Shown: positions 23,950-33,761, counted from the first letter of the stretch. The stretch: 64,000 nt of DNA from Microthrixaceae bacterium (GCA_023957975.1 JAMLGM010000006.1:62001-126000); one strand, 5' to 3'. The notes: generated from the letters alone by a model not told the origin. Numbers and translations: made by a program.

Positions 23950-24855
23950 CTATTGCGGGGAAACCTCGCCGCCGACCGAATACGGGTCGCGGGTCTGCAC
24001 CGGCGGTGCGGTTCGCCAGTCCTGAATACCGTCCTCGGGCAAGGCGACCGGGAACCCGTTCTCATGCACCTGCGCCCAGTGCGAGTGGTTGAGTTCGTGC
24101 AAGGTGAAACAGGCGTTGAGCGCGTTGTAGAAGCCCATGTTGTCCACGCTTTGGTTCACCGCCTCCTTGATGAGCAGCGCCGACATCGTCGGTTGTTCGG
24201 CGATACGACGGGCGAACTCGACGGTGCGCTCGGAGAGTTCGTCGAGCGGGAACACCTTCGACACCATGCCGATCTGCACGGCCTCCTCGACCGACAACGA
24301 GTCGCCGGTCAACAACAGTTCCTTGGCCCGGCGCGGCCCGAGTTCCCACGGGTGGGCGAAGTACTCGACCCCACACATGCCAAGGCGCGTACCGACGACA
24401 TCGGCGAACACGGTGTCGTCGGCGGCGACGATCAGGTCACACGCCCACATCAACATGAGACCGGCGGCGAACACCGGCCCGTGCACCTGAGCGACGGTGA
24501 TCTTGCGCAGGTTGCGCCACCGCCGGGTGTTGTTGAAGTAGTGATGCCACTCCTGCAGCATCAGCCGTTCGGCGCCCTGCCGGGTACCGCCGTTGACCTT
24601 CCACGACGGATGGGTGGCGTACTCCTCCTGGGAGACCTTCGAGCCGAGGTCGTGGCCCGCGGTGAACATCGGACCCAGCCCCCCGAAGATCACGACTCGA
24701 ACCTCGTCGTCGGCCTCTGCCCGAAGGAACGCCTCATCGAGCTCGACGAGCATCCCCCGGTTCTGGGCATTGCGGGCTTCGGGACGGTTCAACATGATGC
24801 GAGCGATCCGCCCGTCGTCGAGTGTCTCGTAGGTGATGAACTGATACTCGCTCAT
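23950..24855 (-). CDS. Enoyl-CoA hydratase/isomerase family protein
   Basis: This 301-residue crotonase-fold protein has IARIMLNRPEARNAQNRGM, the oxyanion loop PMFTAGHDLGSK, the second loop AQVHGPVFAAGLMLMWACD, and RLGMCGVEYFAHPWELG. The C-terminal extension after residue 240 is longer than in simple crotonases, with HELNHSHWAQVHENGFP. It resembles actinobacterial proteins annotated as enoyl-CoA hydratases in steroid or fatty-acid clusters, but the usual catalytic Glu pair is not evident. It is the last gene of the CaiB-SDR-small protein-Ech unit. Confidence 0.83.
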   Translation of the reverse strand: MSEYQFITYETLDDGRIARIMLNRPEARNAQNRGMLVELDEAFLRAEADDEVRVVIFGGLGPMFTAGHDLGSKVSQEEYATHPSWKVNGGTRQGAERLMLQEWHHYFNNTRRWRNLRKITVAQVHGPVFAAGLMLMWACDLIVAADDTVFADVVGTRLGMCGVEYFAHPWELGPRRAKELLLTGDSLSVEEAVQIGMVSKVFPLDELSERTVEFARRIAEQPTMSALLIKEAVNQSVDNMGFYNALNACFTLHELNHSHWAQVHENGFPVALPEDGIQDWRTAPPVQTRDPYSVGGEVSPQ

Positions 24856-24907
24856 GGCTCTCCTCGGTGGGGCAACGCTTCAGCCGTGGGCTGCGTGGGC
24901 GGCATCA

Positions 24908-25249
24908 TCATCGTTCGATGAGGAGGCGCACCCGTGGCGGCGGGTCGGTTTGCAATGCATCGCTGCGGTCGAGTTCACCGCGGGCCGAGGCCGCCCGGTA
25001 CTTCGCGAAGGCCGCGGCGATGTCGTCGGCTTCGAGTTCGTACACGGCGACAAAGGGGCCCTCGGCGGCTCCCTCCGCGGCTCCCACCCCGGCTCCCACC
25101 CCACCGACCGGTTCGAATCGGCGCGCCGAGACGAACAGGTCGAAGGAGAGGAGCTGAGGAATGTGGACCTCGTCGTACCAGCGGTGATACTCCTCGACCC
25201 GATCGGGAGACGACGGCGCCGACTCGACGATCAACAGCCCCCTGGTCAC
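24908..25249 (-). CDS. Small EthD/dimeric alpha-beta-barrel-like protein
   Basis: This 113-residue protein has the pattern LLIVESAPSSPDRVEEYHRWYDEVHIPQLLS near the start, then SARRFEP and FVAVYELEADDI, typical of ferredoxin-like dimeric barrels in the EthD/DUF4286 group that accompany degradative clusters. Between the two motifs is an expanded Gly/Ala/Glu linker encoded by 12-bp tandem repeats (25066-25102). Its start overlaps the SDR stop by 4 nt. A role as a stabilising or isomerase-like accessory is plausible but not shown. Confidence 0.65.
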   Translation of the reverse strand: MTRGLLIVESAPSSPDRVEEYHRWYDEVHIPQLLSFDLFVSARRFEPVGGVGAGVGAAEGAAEGPFVAVYELEADDIAAAFAKYRAASARGELDRSDALQTDPPPRVRLLIER

Positions 25250-26082
25250 ATCTCGACCGGGCGGCCGTTCAGCAATTTGGCGAGGAAGGTCGCCGGCGGG
25301 AACGACTCGGTGAGTCCCGAACTCATGTACCCGACATCGGTGACCAGCGTGATGCCGGAGATGGCCACGGCCGCGTCGCTGACGAGGAACAACAGCGGAT
25401 AGGCCTGCTCAAGCGGTGTCGAGGCCTCGATGCCGAGTTCTTGGCGGTAGTCCTCGCCGAAGGCCAACCAGGTGTCGGCGTTCGCCTTGGCGAGGGGGGT
25501 TTCGGTTGGCCCGGGACAGATGGCGTTGATCCGGATGCCCTGCTTCATGAAGGTGAACGCCTCGCGGGCCACGTACGCACACACCGCCTGCTTGGTGTGG
25601 TAGTAGTCGGCTTTTTCGTTTTGGGCGAACCACTCGGCGCCGCCCTCGAAGTCCGGCGTGTCGAGGAGACCGTTCAGCACTTCCAGATTCGCTTCCCAGC
25701 CGAGGCCGGCCGCGGAGGAGATGAACCCGATCGATGACCCGCGACCGAGCAGGCCGCCGTCGACCAACTTGTCGATGAGGTAGCGGTGCCCGAGGAAGTT
25801 CACCTTCTCGATGTTGGGGGTGCCATCCGCGACGCCCGCGCACGACAACAGGGCATCGATCGGAGCGCCGAGTTCGCCGACGAGCGCGTCGATCGACGCG
25901 GTCTCGGCCAGGTTCACGTGAACGGTTTGCACGCCGCTCTGGGTGATCTCGGCGAAGTCGGCGACGATCACCTCGGCTCCGGCATCGACCGCGAGTTGCG
26001 CCGCGGCCGCGCCCATACCGGTGGCGCCGCCCACGACGAGCACGCGCTTGCCATCGAATCGGAATGCTTGAAAGGTCGACAT
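25246..26082 (-). CDS. Short-chain dehydrogenase/reductase
   Basis: This 278-residue Rossmann protein has the cofactor motif VVGGATGMGAAAA, IDALLSCAGVAD in place of the NNAG motif, catalytic SSAAG and YYHTKQAV (Tyr-x-x-x-Lys), and PGPTETPL. The Asp in IVADFAE after the second strand suggests NAD(H). Family members oxidise hydroxyl groups of steroids and other alcohols. It lies in one unit with the CaiB transferase and the enoyl-CoA hydratase. Confidence 0.87.
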   Translation of the reverse strand: MSTFQAFRFDGKRVLVVGGATGMGAAAAQLAVDAGAEVIVADFAEITQSGVQTVHVNLAETASIDALVGELGAPIDALLSCAGVADGTPNIEKVNFLGHRYLIDKLVDGGLLGRGSSIGFISSAAGLGWEANLEVLNGLLDTPDFEGGAEWFAQNEKADYYHTKQAVCAYVAREAFTFMKQGIRINAICPGPTETPLAKANADTWLAFGEDYRQELGIEASTPLEQAYPLLFLVSDAAVAISGITLVTDVGYMSSGLTESFPPATFLAKLLNGRPVEM

Positions 26083-26154
26083 GTTCTGCCTCGCTGGTAG
26101 TTGGGAACTAGGGATTGGTGGCTGTTGAGATGATTCGAGGTCGGTGGATGACGC

Positions 26155-27402
26155 TCAGGCGACGACGCCTTTGACCTTCAGATCGACGATGCGGTCCCAG
26201 TCGAGACCGATGCCTTCGAGAATCTCGTCGCCGTGTTCGTTGAATTCGGGGGCGCGGCACGAAGGGGCCGGGGTCTCGTCGAACTGGACCGGGGCCGACA
26301 CGAGCTGAAACGCCACACCACCAGAGGTCGTGAGGTCCTGCAGGTAGCCGTTGGCGAGAGTCTGAGGATCGACCGCCGCTTCGAGGGTGTTTTGCACCAC
26401 CGCCCACTGTCCGTCGAAGCTCTCGAGGCGCTGGCGCCACTCCTCGAGCGTGGCGGTGGCGAAGACCTCTTCGAGCAGTGCTGCGGCGGCCTGACTGTTG
26501 GCGAGCAGCGATGGCTGGTCGGCGAATCGCTCGTCGTTGGCGAGGTCCTCGCGGCCGATTGCCACGCACAGGGTCGGCCAGTACTTGGCCCCCTGCAGGC
26601 ACGTGAACGCCAGCGTGCGTCCGTCGCCGGTGTCGTAGTTGCGCGACAGCGGGTTGGCCCCGATGCGATCGGCGGGCGGAGCCTGCCACGGCACACCGAG
26701 CGACAGCGACAGCGCCATGGCCTGGCCCATCGCCCACAGGCCGGTGCCGAGCAGCGACACGTCGACCACCGCTGCGTGGCCGGTGCGCTCGCGCTGATAC
26801 AGCGCCCCCATGACCCCGCCGGCGATGGTCATGGCGCCGATCGAGTCTCCGAATCCCGGCGCCGGGGGGATCGGGGTGAGGTCGTATTCGGGTCGTTGTG
26901 CGCCGATGGCGATGCCGGCGCGCGCCCAGAAGGCGAGGGAATCGTATGACCCCTTGTCGGCGTCGGGCCCACGCTCACCCTGACCGGTGCCCCGCACGTA
27001 GATGACCGACGGGTTGTGCGCGCGGATGTCGTCGACGTCGATCTTCAGCCGCTCGCGAACTCCGGGCAACTTGTTGGTGATGAACACGTCCGCGGTGGCC
27101 GCCAACCGATAGAGCACCTCAAGGCCCTCCGGTTGAGTGAGGTCGAGGCCGAGGCTCTTCTTGCCGCGGTTGGAGTGCTCCAACAACGCGTGCACCTCGC
27201 CGCCGAGTTCGGCCACTCCGGTCGACGCCAGGCCGCGCATGGCATCACCGCGGGTGACGTGTTCGATCTTGATGACCTCCGCACCCCAATCCGCCAGCAG
27301 CGCCGAGGCCGCCGGAACGAAGGTGTGCTCGGCAACCTCGAGCACGCGGACGCCCTCGAGCACCCGTGCGCCGTGCGCTGCGCCATCGTGCGCCTGTGGC
27401 AT
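26155..27402 (-). CDS. CaiB/BaiF-family CoA transferase (type III)
   Basis: This 415-residue protein has a start at MPQAHDGAAH with an AGGGGG ribosome-binding site. Family III motifs are LADWGAEVIKIEHVTRGDAMR, KSLGLDLTQPEGLEVLYRLA, ADVFITNKLPG, YVRGTGQGERGPDADKGSYD (catalytic Asp in the GxYD segment) and NPLSRNYDTGDGR. It transfers CoA between an activated acyl donor and a carboxylic acid, starting degradation without ATP. It is the first gene of a four-gene minus-strand unit. Confidence 0.87.
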   Translation of the reverse strand: MPQAHDGAAHGARVLEGVRVLEVAEHTFVPAASALLADWGAEVIKIEHVTRGDAMRGLASTGVAELGGEVHALLEHSNRGKKSLGLDLTQPEGLEVLYRLAATADVFITNKLPGVRERLKIDVDDIRAHNPSVIYVRGTGQGERGPDADKGSYDSLAFWARAGIAIGAQRPEYDLTPIPPAPGFGDSIGAMTIAGGVMGALYQRERTGHAAVVDVSLLGTGLWAMGQAMALSLSLGVPWQAPPADRIGANPLSRNYDTGDGRTLAFTCLQGAKYWPTLCVAIGREDLANDERFADQPSLLANSQAAAALLEEVFATATLEEWRQRLESFDGQWAVVQNTLEAAVDPQTLANGYLQDLTTSGGVAFQLVSAPVQFDETPAPSCRAPEFNEHGDEILEGIGLDWDRIVDLKVKGVVA

Positions 27403-27520
27403 GTCGAAATCCCCCTGTGAGTTCCCCTGCGTTGGGCCCCGATGCCAACGCGTCAACGCCATATCCACTGTAGCGGAAACGCCATTACCGGTTTTTGCAA
27501 ACTTTACTCTCAGCCGAGCA

Positions 27521-27588
27521 TTTCAACCCTGCCGTTTCAACCCTGCCGTTTCAACCCTGACCGTTCACCCCTGCCGTTTCAGCCCTGA
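27521..27588. repeat. Five tandem 14-bp units after an acyl-CoA ligase gene
   Basis: The units TTTCAACCCTGCCG (twice exactly), TTTCAACCCTGACCG, TTCACCCCTGCCG and TTTCAGCCCTGA follow one another. The last overlaps the stop codon of the ligase gene ending at 27579, so the array appears to have grown from the 3' end of that gene into the spacer upstream of the CaiB gene. Confidence 0.85.
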
Positions 27589-29093
27589 GGATCGGCGAGT
27601 TGTTCACGCAGCGTGCGCCTCAGCAGCTTTCCGGTCTCGTTGAAGGGCAGCTCCTCCACCACCGAGATGCGTTCGGGGGTCTTGGTCGAACGCAGTCGGC
27701 CCCGTACAAACTCGCGCAACTCCTCGGCATCGACCTCGGCCCCGGGCACGGCCACCACCGCGGCCACGACCTTTTCGCCCCATTCGACATCGGGCACGCC
27801 GACGACCGCGGCCTCGGCGACCGCGTCGTGTTCGAGCAAGGTAGCCTCGATCTCGCCCGGTGAAAGGTTCTCGCCGCCTCGAACGATGACGTCGTCGAGT
27901 CGACCTTCGACGAACAGGAACCCTTCGGTGTCGAGGTGGCCGGCGTCGCGAGTGTGAAACCACCCATCGCCGCCGCCATCGCGGCCCAGGTACTCCCCCG
28001 AGACCTGTTCGCCTCGCACCCAGACCTCGCCGGTGTGCCCCACCGGCACCTCGTTGCCGTCCTCGTCGCGTATCGACACCTCGACCGAGGCAAGCGGCCG
28101 CCCCACCGAGTTCAGACGGGCGCGCACCTGCGGGTCGTCTGAGGCGAACGCGACCCGATGATCATCGGGGCCGAGCAGCGCGATGGTGCTCGAGGTTTCG
28201 GTCAACCCGTACGCATTCACAAAGTCCACCCCGGGCAACAGCGACAGCGCCCGTTCGATCACCGCCGCGGGCATCGGCCCGCCGCCATAGGAGAGGGTGC
28301 GCAGCGAATCGAGTGTCAGCCCCTCGGCCTCCATGACATCGAGGATGCGGCCGAGCATGGTCGGCACCACCATCGCATGGGTGATCGCCTCCCGGCGCGC
28401 CGTGGCGACCCACTGCACGGGATCGAACGACTCGAGATACACCACACGTCGGCCCCCGTACACCGAGGTCACCGCGGCGGAAATCCCTGCGATGTGATAC
28501 GGCGGAACGCTCACCAGCGCCGCCTCCTCGGGGCTCGAGCCGCCGAGTTCCACCGTCGTCACAACGTATGCACCGAGGTTGAGGTGTCGCAGCACCGCGG
28601 CCTTGGGATCGCCCGTGGTTCCGCTCGTGTACAACAACACGGCGATCGCAGACGGATCGGTGTCGAGGGCATCGTCGAGGCGCTCTCCTCCACCCTCGCC
28701 GTCACCGGCGGCGATGGCCAACAACTCGCTGCGCTCCAGGAACTCGATCCCCTCGATCTCGCCGATCCGTTGGGCCACCCCCTCGCCCACCACCACCAGC
28801 GCTGGCGCGGTACGGGCCACGAGGGCCCGCAGTTGGTCGTCGGTGAGGCGGTAGTTGATCGGCACGAACGGCTTGGCCGCCAGCACCGAGCCGAACAGGG
28901 TGAGCGGAACCGCCTCGGAGTTCAGGTCGACCATGGCCACGCGTTCGGCCCCGGCCGACGCGGCGAACCGCGCCCCGACCCGCCCGGCCCGCTCGGCGAA
29001 GTCGGCCATCGTGGTGCCGCCCTCCAGCGAGCCGAACGCGACGCGGTCCCCCGACATCGCGGCGGCCATTTTCAACACGAGTTCGAGGTGCAT
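27579..29093 (-). CDS. AMP-forming acyl-CoA synthetase
   Basis: This 504-residue ligase has A3 AVLLYTSGTTGDPKAAVLRH, A5 NAYGLTETSS, A7 WFHTRDAGHLD, A8 FVEGRLDDVIVRGGENLSPGEIE and a C-terminal lysine in FNETGKLLRRTL, so all adenylation and thioester domains are complete. It is somewhat short at the N-terminus, as in FadD/menE-like ligases of degradation clusters. The start lies 12 nt after the small protein at 29106. The substrate is unknown; its operon partners (P450, ALDH, amidohydrolase) suggest a cyclic or branched acid. Confidence 0.87.
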   Translation of the reverse strand: MHLELVLKMAAAMSGDRVAFGSLEGGTTMADFAERAGRVGARFAASAGAERVAMVDLNSEAVPLTLFGSVLAAKPFVPINYRLTDDQLRALVARTAPALVVVGEGVAQRIGEIEGIEFLERSELLAIAAGDGEGGGERLDDALDTDPSAIAVLLYTSGTTGDPKAAVLRHLNLGAYVVTTVELGGSSPEEAALVSVPPYHIAGISAAVTSVYGGRRVVYLESFDPVQWVATARREAITHAMVVPTMLGRILDVMEAEGLTLDSLRTLSYGGGPMPAAVIERALSLLPGVDFVNAYGLTETSSTIALLGPDDHRVAFASDDPQVRARLNSVGRPLASVEVSIRDEDGNEVPVGHTGEVWVRGEQVSGEYLGRDGGGDGWFHTRDAGHLDTEGFLFVEGRLDDVIVRGGENLSPGEIEATLLEHDAVAEAAVVGVPDVEWGEKVVAAVVAVPGAEVDAEELREFVRGRLRSTKTPERISVVEELPFNETGKLLRRTLREQLADPQG

Positions 29094-29105
29094 CGGGCCT
29101 GCCGT

Positions 29106-29417
29106 TCAGTCCGAGGACGGCAGGGGTTTGGCCCCCTGGAGTTCGAGCGGAACCTCGCCGAGCGACAAGGTGCCGAGCCCGCCTGCCGAGCACAGCACTT
29201 CGACACCCTCGGAATCGGTGTAGCGCTTGCCGAGCACCGTGCCGTTGTTGAGCCCACCAGCGGGGCTACCGCTCGGTTCGCCGGCGTCGGCGAGTGGCAC
29301 CATCGGTGCCCCACCGCAGCGAAGGTCGATCTCACCTGCGGGGGCCTTGACCACGACGACCGCCGTCGCACAGACCGTCGAGCGCAGCCGATCCCCTGGC
29401 TTCACTTCGATCCCCAT
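29106..29417 (-). CDS. Small protein of unknown function in P450/ligase operon
   Basis: This 103-residue protein has an AAGGAC ribosome-binding site, with ATG at 29417. It has three cysteines, in STVCATAV, DLRCGGAPM and VLCSAGG, and a predicted mostly beta structure, with neither a signal peptide nor TM segments. Spacing is 12 nt to the ligase and 67 nt after the P450, so it is clearly part of the operon. No family was recognised. The Cys-rich beta character could suit a metal-binding or carrier accessory, but that is speculation. Confidence 0.65.
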   Translation of the reverse strand: MGIEVKPGDRLRSTVCATAVVVVKAPAGEIDLRCGGAPMVPLADAGEPSGSPAGGLNNGTVLGKRYTDSEGVEVLCSAGGLGTLSLGEVPLELQGAKPLPSSD

Positions 29418-29484
29418 TTTGTGTCCTTTCGTAAACGGGCCGCCCACGACGACCCCTCGCAGATGCTTACTCGACGATCGCGCC

Positions 29485-30702
29485 TCACGAGGCCGTCCGA
29501 TCGATGACGATGGGCAGCGACTCCCAGCCGCGAACCGTCGAGGTGCGACCCCGTTTGGCGACCGAGTCGTCGACATGGAAGTTCGGGAACCGGGCCAGCA
29601 GTTCCTGCATCGCCACGCGTCCTTCGAGACGGGCGAGCGCGGCACCGAGGCAGAAATGGATGCCGTGTCCGAACGCCAGGTGATGGGCGACGTTTCGACG
29701 CACATCGAAGCGGTCGAGGTCGTCGAAAACCCGCTCGTCGCGGTTGCCCGAACCGTTGAGCAGCAGCATCGCGGAGCCTGCGGGAACGGTCGTGCCGTGA
29801 TACTCGACGTCGCGGGTGACGTAGCGGGCCTGCACCGGCGACGGTGACTCGTAGCGCAGCACCTCCTCGATCATGTTGGGCACGATCGAGGGGTCCGACA
29901 CGACGATCTCACGCTCACCCGGGTGGTCGGACAACAACCGCGTCGACCACCCGATGAGGCGATTGGTCGTCTCGTTCCCGGCTGCGGCGACGAGGTTGAT
30001 GTAGTTGAGCGCCTCTTCGCGGGTCAGGCGGCGATGAACGCCGTCGAGGTCCTCGTATTCGGCGGTGATGAGGTCGGTCATCACATCGTCGGAGGGGTTC
30101 TTGTACCGGTAGTCGATGTACTCCTCGAACTGCTCGGTCATCGACATCGCGCCGAAGCCTTCGGAGATGGTCGGCATCTCCCCCTCGGCGAGCTTCAGGC
30201 CGCCGTCGATCTGATCGCGCAACGCCACCTGGTCGCTTTCGGGAATGCCGAGCAACATCCCGATCGTGCGCATCGGCACCTGCGCCCCGAGATCGGCGAT
30301 CACATCGAGTCCGTCGGCACCGACGAGCGGGTCGAGGCTGCGAGCGCAGAACGCCCGCACCTCCGGCTCGATCGCGGCCATGCGACGCGGCGTGAAGACC
30401 CGCGACAACAGCCCGCGATGCAACGTGTGGTTCGGCGGATCCTCGAAGATGATCGTGCCGGGCGGCATCTCGATGTCGGCCTTGATCAACTCGAGCAGGG
30501 TCCCCTTGGCCGAACTCAGCGTCTGCCAGTCCTTGAGCGCCGCCTCGACGTCGCGGAACCGGCTCAGCGCGTAGAAGTTGAACTTCTCGTTGTAATAGAG
30601 CGGATGGTCGTCGCGCAGCGCCTTCCAGATCGGATACGGGTCGTCGTCGATGCCAAAGTCGTAGGGGTCGTAATAGACCTCGGGTGCGGCCGTGTCGCTC
30701 AT
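29485..30702 (-). CDS. Cytochrome P450 monooxygenase
   Basis: This 405-residue bacterial class I P450 has an I-helix AAAGNETTNRLI (oxygen-activating acid/alcohol pair replaced by Asn-Glu-Thr-Thr), ExxR in EEVLRYESP, and the heme loop FGHGIHFCLGAALAR with the proximal Cys near residue 351. The start at 30702 forms an ATGA overlap with the ALDH stop; an ATG four codons upstream is less likely. Sequence style is that of actinobacterial steroid/terpenoid P450s, but no CYP number is assigned. The redox partners are not in the window. Confidence 0.9.
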   Translation of the reverse strand: MSDTAAPEVYYDPYDFGIDDDPYPIWKALRDDHPLYYNEKFNFYALSRFRDVEAALKDWQTLSSAKGTLLELIKADIEMPPGTIIFEDPPNHTLHRGLLSRVFTPRRMAAIEPEVRAFCARSLDPLVGADGLDVIADLGAQVPMRTIGMLLGIPESDQVALRDQIDGGLKLAEGEMPTISEGFGAMSMTEQFEEYIDYRYKNPSDDVMTDLITAEYEDLDGVHRRLTREEALNYINLVAAAGNETTNRLIGWSTRLLSDHPGEREIVVSDPSIVPNMIEEVLRYESPSPVQARYVTRDVEYHGTTVPAGSAMLLLNGSGNRDERVFDDLDRFDVRRNVAHHLAFGHGIHFCLGAALARLEGRVAMQELLARFPNFHVDDSVAKRGRTSTVRGWESLPIVIDRTAS

Positions 30703-32186
30703 GAGGCCGGCCAAGCGTAGGACTTGAGTTCGAGATACTGCGCGAACCCGGCGTCACCGTTCTGGCGGCCGACCCCGGAGTATTTGAACCCGCCAAAGGG
30801 CAGGTCCGCTCCGTACGGGGCACCGCCGTTGATGCTCACCATGCCGGTGCGCAGCCGATCCGCCACCGCCTTGGCCCGCTCGAAGCTGCCCGCCATCACC
30901 CCACCGCCGAGTCCATAACGGCTGTCGTTGGCAATGCGCACCGCATCGTCTTCGTCCTCATAAGGGGTCACGACGAGCACCGGACCGAAGATCTCCTCCT
31001 GTGCGATCGTCATCGAATTGTCGACGTCGACGAACAGGGTCGGCTCGACGAAGAATCCGTTGTCGAACTCGGGGCCGGTCGGGATGCCGCCGCCCAGCAC
31101 CAACTTGGCGCCTTCCTCCTGGCCTTTTTGGATGTAGCCCATCACCCGGTCGCGCTGTTTCGCCGAGATCTGCGGACCCTGCAACACATCGGGCCGCTGC
31201 GGGTCGCCATAGGGCACGTTCTTCATCATGTCGATGAGCGCGTTGACCCCCTCGTCGTAATGCGACTTCGGCAACAGCATGCGGGTCGGGATCGCACACC
31301 CCTGCCCGGCGTGGGTACACACGGCGAGGCCCATGAACGAGGCGGCGAGCAGATCGGCATCGTCCAACACCACCGTCGCCGACTTTCCACCGAGTTCGAG
31401 GAAGAGCCGCTTCATGGTCCGCGAGCCTCTTTCCATGATCCCCTGCCCGACCGCGGTGGAGCCGGTGAACGAGATCATGTCGACCAGCGGCGACAGCGTG
31501 AGTTGCTCGCCGCGAAGGTGATCCGAGGAGGTCACGATATTGACCACACCCGCAGGAATGTCGGTGCGCTCGGCGATAAGCCGTCCGAGCAGCGTCGCGT
31601 TGAACGGTGTGTCCGGGGCGGGCTTCAGCACCACGGTGTTGCCGGTGGCCAGTGCGTAGGCGAGCTTGATGATCGCGACCTCGAAGGGGAAGTTCCAGGG
31701 GGTGATGGCGCCGACGACACCGGCGGCCATCGACACGACGCTGCGGCGATCGAGGGAACCCTAGATGCTGATCGCCTCGCCGAGGTCGCGCTCCCATTCC
31801 CAGGTGCTGATCATCGAGATGGGATGGCGCAACGAGTGGTTCAGCGGAACGTCGAGTTGCGCGCTGTGGGTCAACATCCGCGGCGCGCCCACTTCCTGGA
31901 TGAGCAACTCGCGAAGCTCCTCGCACTCGGCATCGAGCGCGTCCTGGAACTGATTGAGGCAGTGGATGCGGAACTCGTGATTCGTCGACCAGTCGGTCTC
32001 GTCGAAGGCGCGCCGGGCTGCGGCGAGGGCGGCCTCCATGTCCTGCGCGGTTCCGTCGGCCACCTTGCCGACGAGCCCACCCGTGGCGGGATTGAACACG
32101 TCGAAGGTGGACCCGTTACTGGCGTCGACGAGCTTGCCGTCGATCAACATTCGGGATTCGGGATGGATGGTTGGCAGGTCGGTCAT
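30699..32186 (-). pseudogene. Aldehyde dehydrogenase with in-frame amber codon
   Basis: The frame runs 495 codons from MTDLPTIHPESRM to the stop at 30699. At codon 142 (31761-31763) it contains TAG, between EAISI and GSLDRRSVVS. Flanking residues fit one continuous ALDH: GAITPWNFPF and LKPAPDTPFNATL, SFTGSTAVGQ, LFLELGGKSA (catalytic Glu), THAGQGCAIPTRM (nucleophilic Cys), EEIFGPVLVV and LPFGGFKYSGVGRQ. No other damage is visible. Unless the codon is read through or is a sequencing error, only 141 residues are made. The downstream part has an in-frame ATG at 31736 that would miss part of the Rossmann domain. Confidence 0.88.
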
Positions 32187-32270
32187 GGGTTCCCCTGGGT
32201 ATTCGGTCGATAGGTGAAGGGTTGAGCGGTCGATATGTGTCGGTGGGACGGCGGTGGGTCGTGGCTGGGT

Positions 32271-33734
32271 CTACCCACCGCGAGCCTCCACCAGTGCTCG
32301 GCGGTTGACCTTCGTTGCGGCGCTGCGAGGAATCGCCGCGACGATCTCGACGGTCTTGGGCACCTTGTAGGCGGCGAGGCGCGACCTGGCGAAGGCCACG
32401 ACATCGTCGGACCCCGGCGCCTCGACTCCCTCGGCCGCTTCGATGATCGCGTGCACGCGTCGACCCCATTGCGCATCGCTCAGCCCGACCACCACGACAT
32501 CGGCGATCGCCGGGTGTTCGATCAACGCAGATTCGACTTCGGCCGGATACACGTTGGCGCCGCCGGTCACGATGAGGTCGGTGCGACGGTCGGCAAGGTG
32601 GAGGTACCCGTCGGCATCGAGATGGCCGAGGTCGCCAGCGGATGAGAACCCGTCCGCGGTGGTCGGTAGCGCCGGGGTGTCGCCGAGATACTGCGCCGAA
32701 CCGCCCGGGGTTCGCAGGTAGATCTCGCCGACGACCCCCGGCTCGACCGGGCGTCGTTCGGCGTCGAGCACCCGCACTTCGGTGCCGCGAATCCCGCGAC
32801 CGACACTGCCCGGATGCTCGAGCCATTCGTCGCCACGAATCGCCGTGAGGCCCAGGCCCTCGCTCATGCCGTAGGCCATCACGAAGCGTTGCGCACCGAC
32901 GAGGTCGATCCAGCGCCGGGTGAGGCTCGGCGGCAGCGGGGCGGCGCCTTGAAGGACCCAGTCGAGGCTCGACAGGTCGCGTGGGGTGCGCTGTTGAGCG
33001 TCGGCCATGCGGGCGAGCATGGTCGGAGTGGCCACGAAGTTGGTGATGTCCAGGCGTTCGATCGTGTCGAGCGCCGTCGCTGCGTCGAAGCGGCGCAGCA
33101 CCACGATCTCGTCGCCGGCCAAGAGGTTGAGGGTCGAGGTGAAGGCGGTCGAGTGATACATGGGCGCCAGCACCAACACCCGCTGCGGCCGCGCCACCTC
33201 GCGCCAGTGCCCCATGATGCACGAGCCGTAGGCCTCGGCCCATCGGCTGGGCCGATCGGCCACGATGACCTTCGGGGTGCCCGTCGAGCCGCCGCTGCAG
33301 ATCCCCCACGCCGCGGCGCCGACGGGTTCGCTGGCCAACGCAGTGCGATGTGGCGCCGACCGCGTGTCGAAGGGCTGTGGAGCGAGGGACACGGCCGTGC
33401 CGTCGGCGACGTGCAACGCCGGCGACACGGCCGCGAGCACGCGGGACCGTTCCCAATCGGGCAGGTCCCACCGAACCGGAACCGGAGTCGCTCCCAGCTT
33501 CCACGCCGCGAAGACCGAAACGAGCAGTTCGGGTGAGTTCTGAAGCGAGATGGCGACCAGATCGTCGAGGCTGACTCCCCGGCTGGCGAACTCCGTTGCG
33601 CATGCCTCGGCGGTCGTGTTCAGTTCGGCGAGCGTGAAGTTGTGATCCGGCGAGCCGTCGGGGTCGACATGACGCGCGACGACGCGGTCGGGATCACTCC
33701 CGGCCAGTTCGCTGAGTCGGCCCCCGTAACTCAT
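32271..33734 (-). CDS. AMP-forming acyl-CoA ligase (second of operon)
   Basis: This 487-residue protein starts at MSYGGRLSELAGSDPDR. Motifs are GICSGGSTGTPKVIVAD (P-loop), MAYGMSEGLGLT (A5), FSSAGDLGHLD (A7), ADRRTDLIVTGGANVYPAEVE (A8) and PRSAATKVNRRAL, where the usual catalytic Lys region PxGK is replaced by SAATKVN but the Lys is kept. It is short at the N-terminus compared with 540-residue FadDs. It sits between the amidohydrolase and the broken ALDH. Confidence 0.85.
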   Translation of the reverse strand: MSYGGRLSELAGSDPDRVVARHVDPDGSPDHNFTLAELNTTAEACATEFASRGVSLDDLVAISLQNSPELLVSVFAAWKLGATPVPVRWDLPDWERSRVLAAVSPALHVADGTAVSLAPQPFDTRSAPHRTALASEPVGAAAWGICSGGSTGTPKVIVADRPSRWAEAYGSCIMGHWREVARPQRVLVLAPMYHSTAFTSTLNLLAGDEIVVLRRFDAATALDTIERLDITNFVATPTMLARMADAQQRTPRDLSSLDWVLQGAAPLPPSLTRRWIDLVGAQRFVMAYGMSEGLGLTAIRGDEWLEHPGSVGRGIRGTEVRVLDAERRPVEPGVVGEIYLRTPGGSAQYLGDTPALPTTADGFSSAGDLGHLDADGYLHLADRRTDLIVTGGANVYPAEVESALIEHPAIADVVVVGLSDAQWGRRVHAIIEAAEGVEAPGSDDVVAFARSRLAAYKVPKTVEIVAAIPRSAATKVNRRALVEARGG

Positions 33735-33761
33735 CGCCTCGCTGTCGTCCCGTCTCGTCTC

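Noticed and set aside
25109-25121. tRNA-like GGTTCGAATC (T-arm-like) stretch
   Set aside because: It lies inside a coding sequence and has no acceptor stem, anticodon arm or matching D-arm around it.
27521-27588. A CRISPR array
   Set aside because: The 14-bp units are directly contiguous with no spacers, and no cas gene is present.
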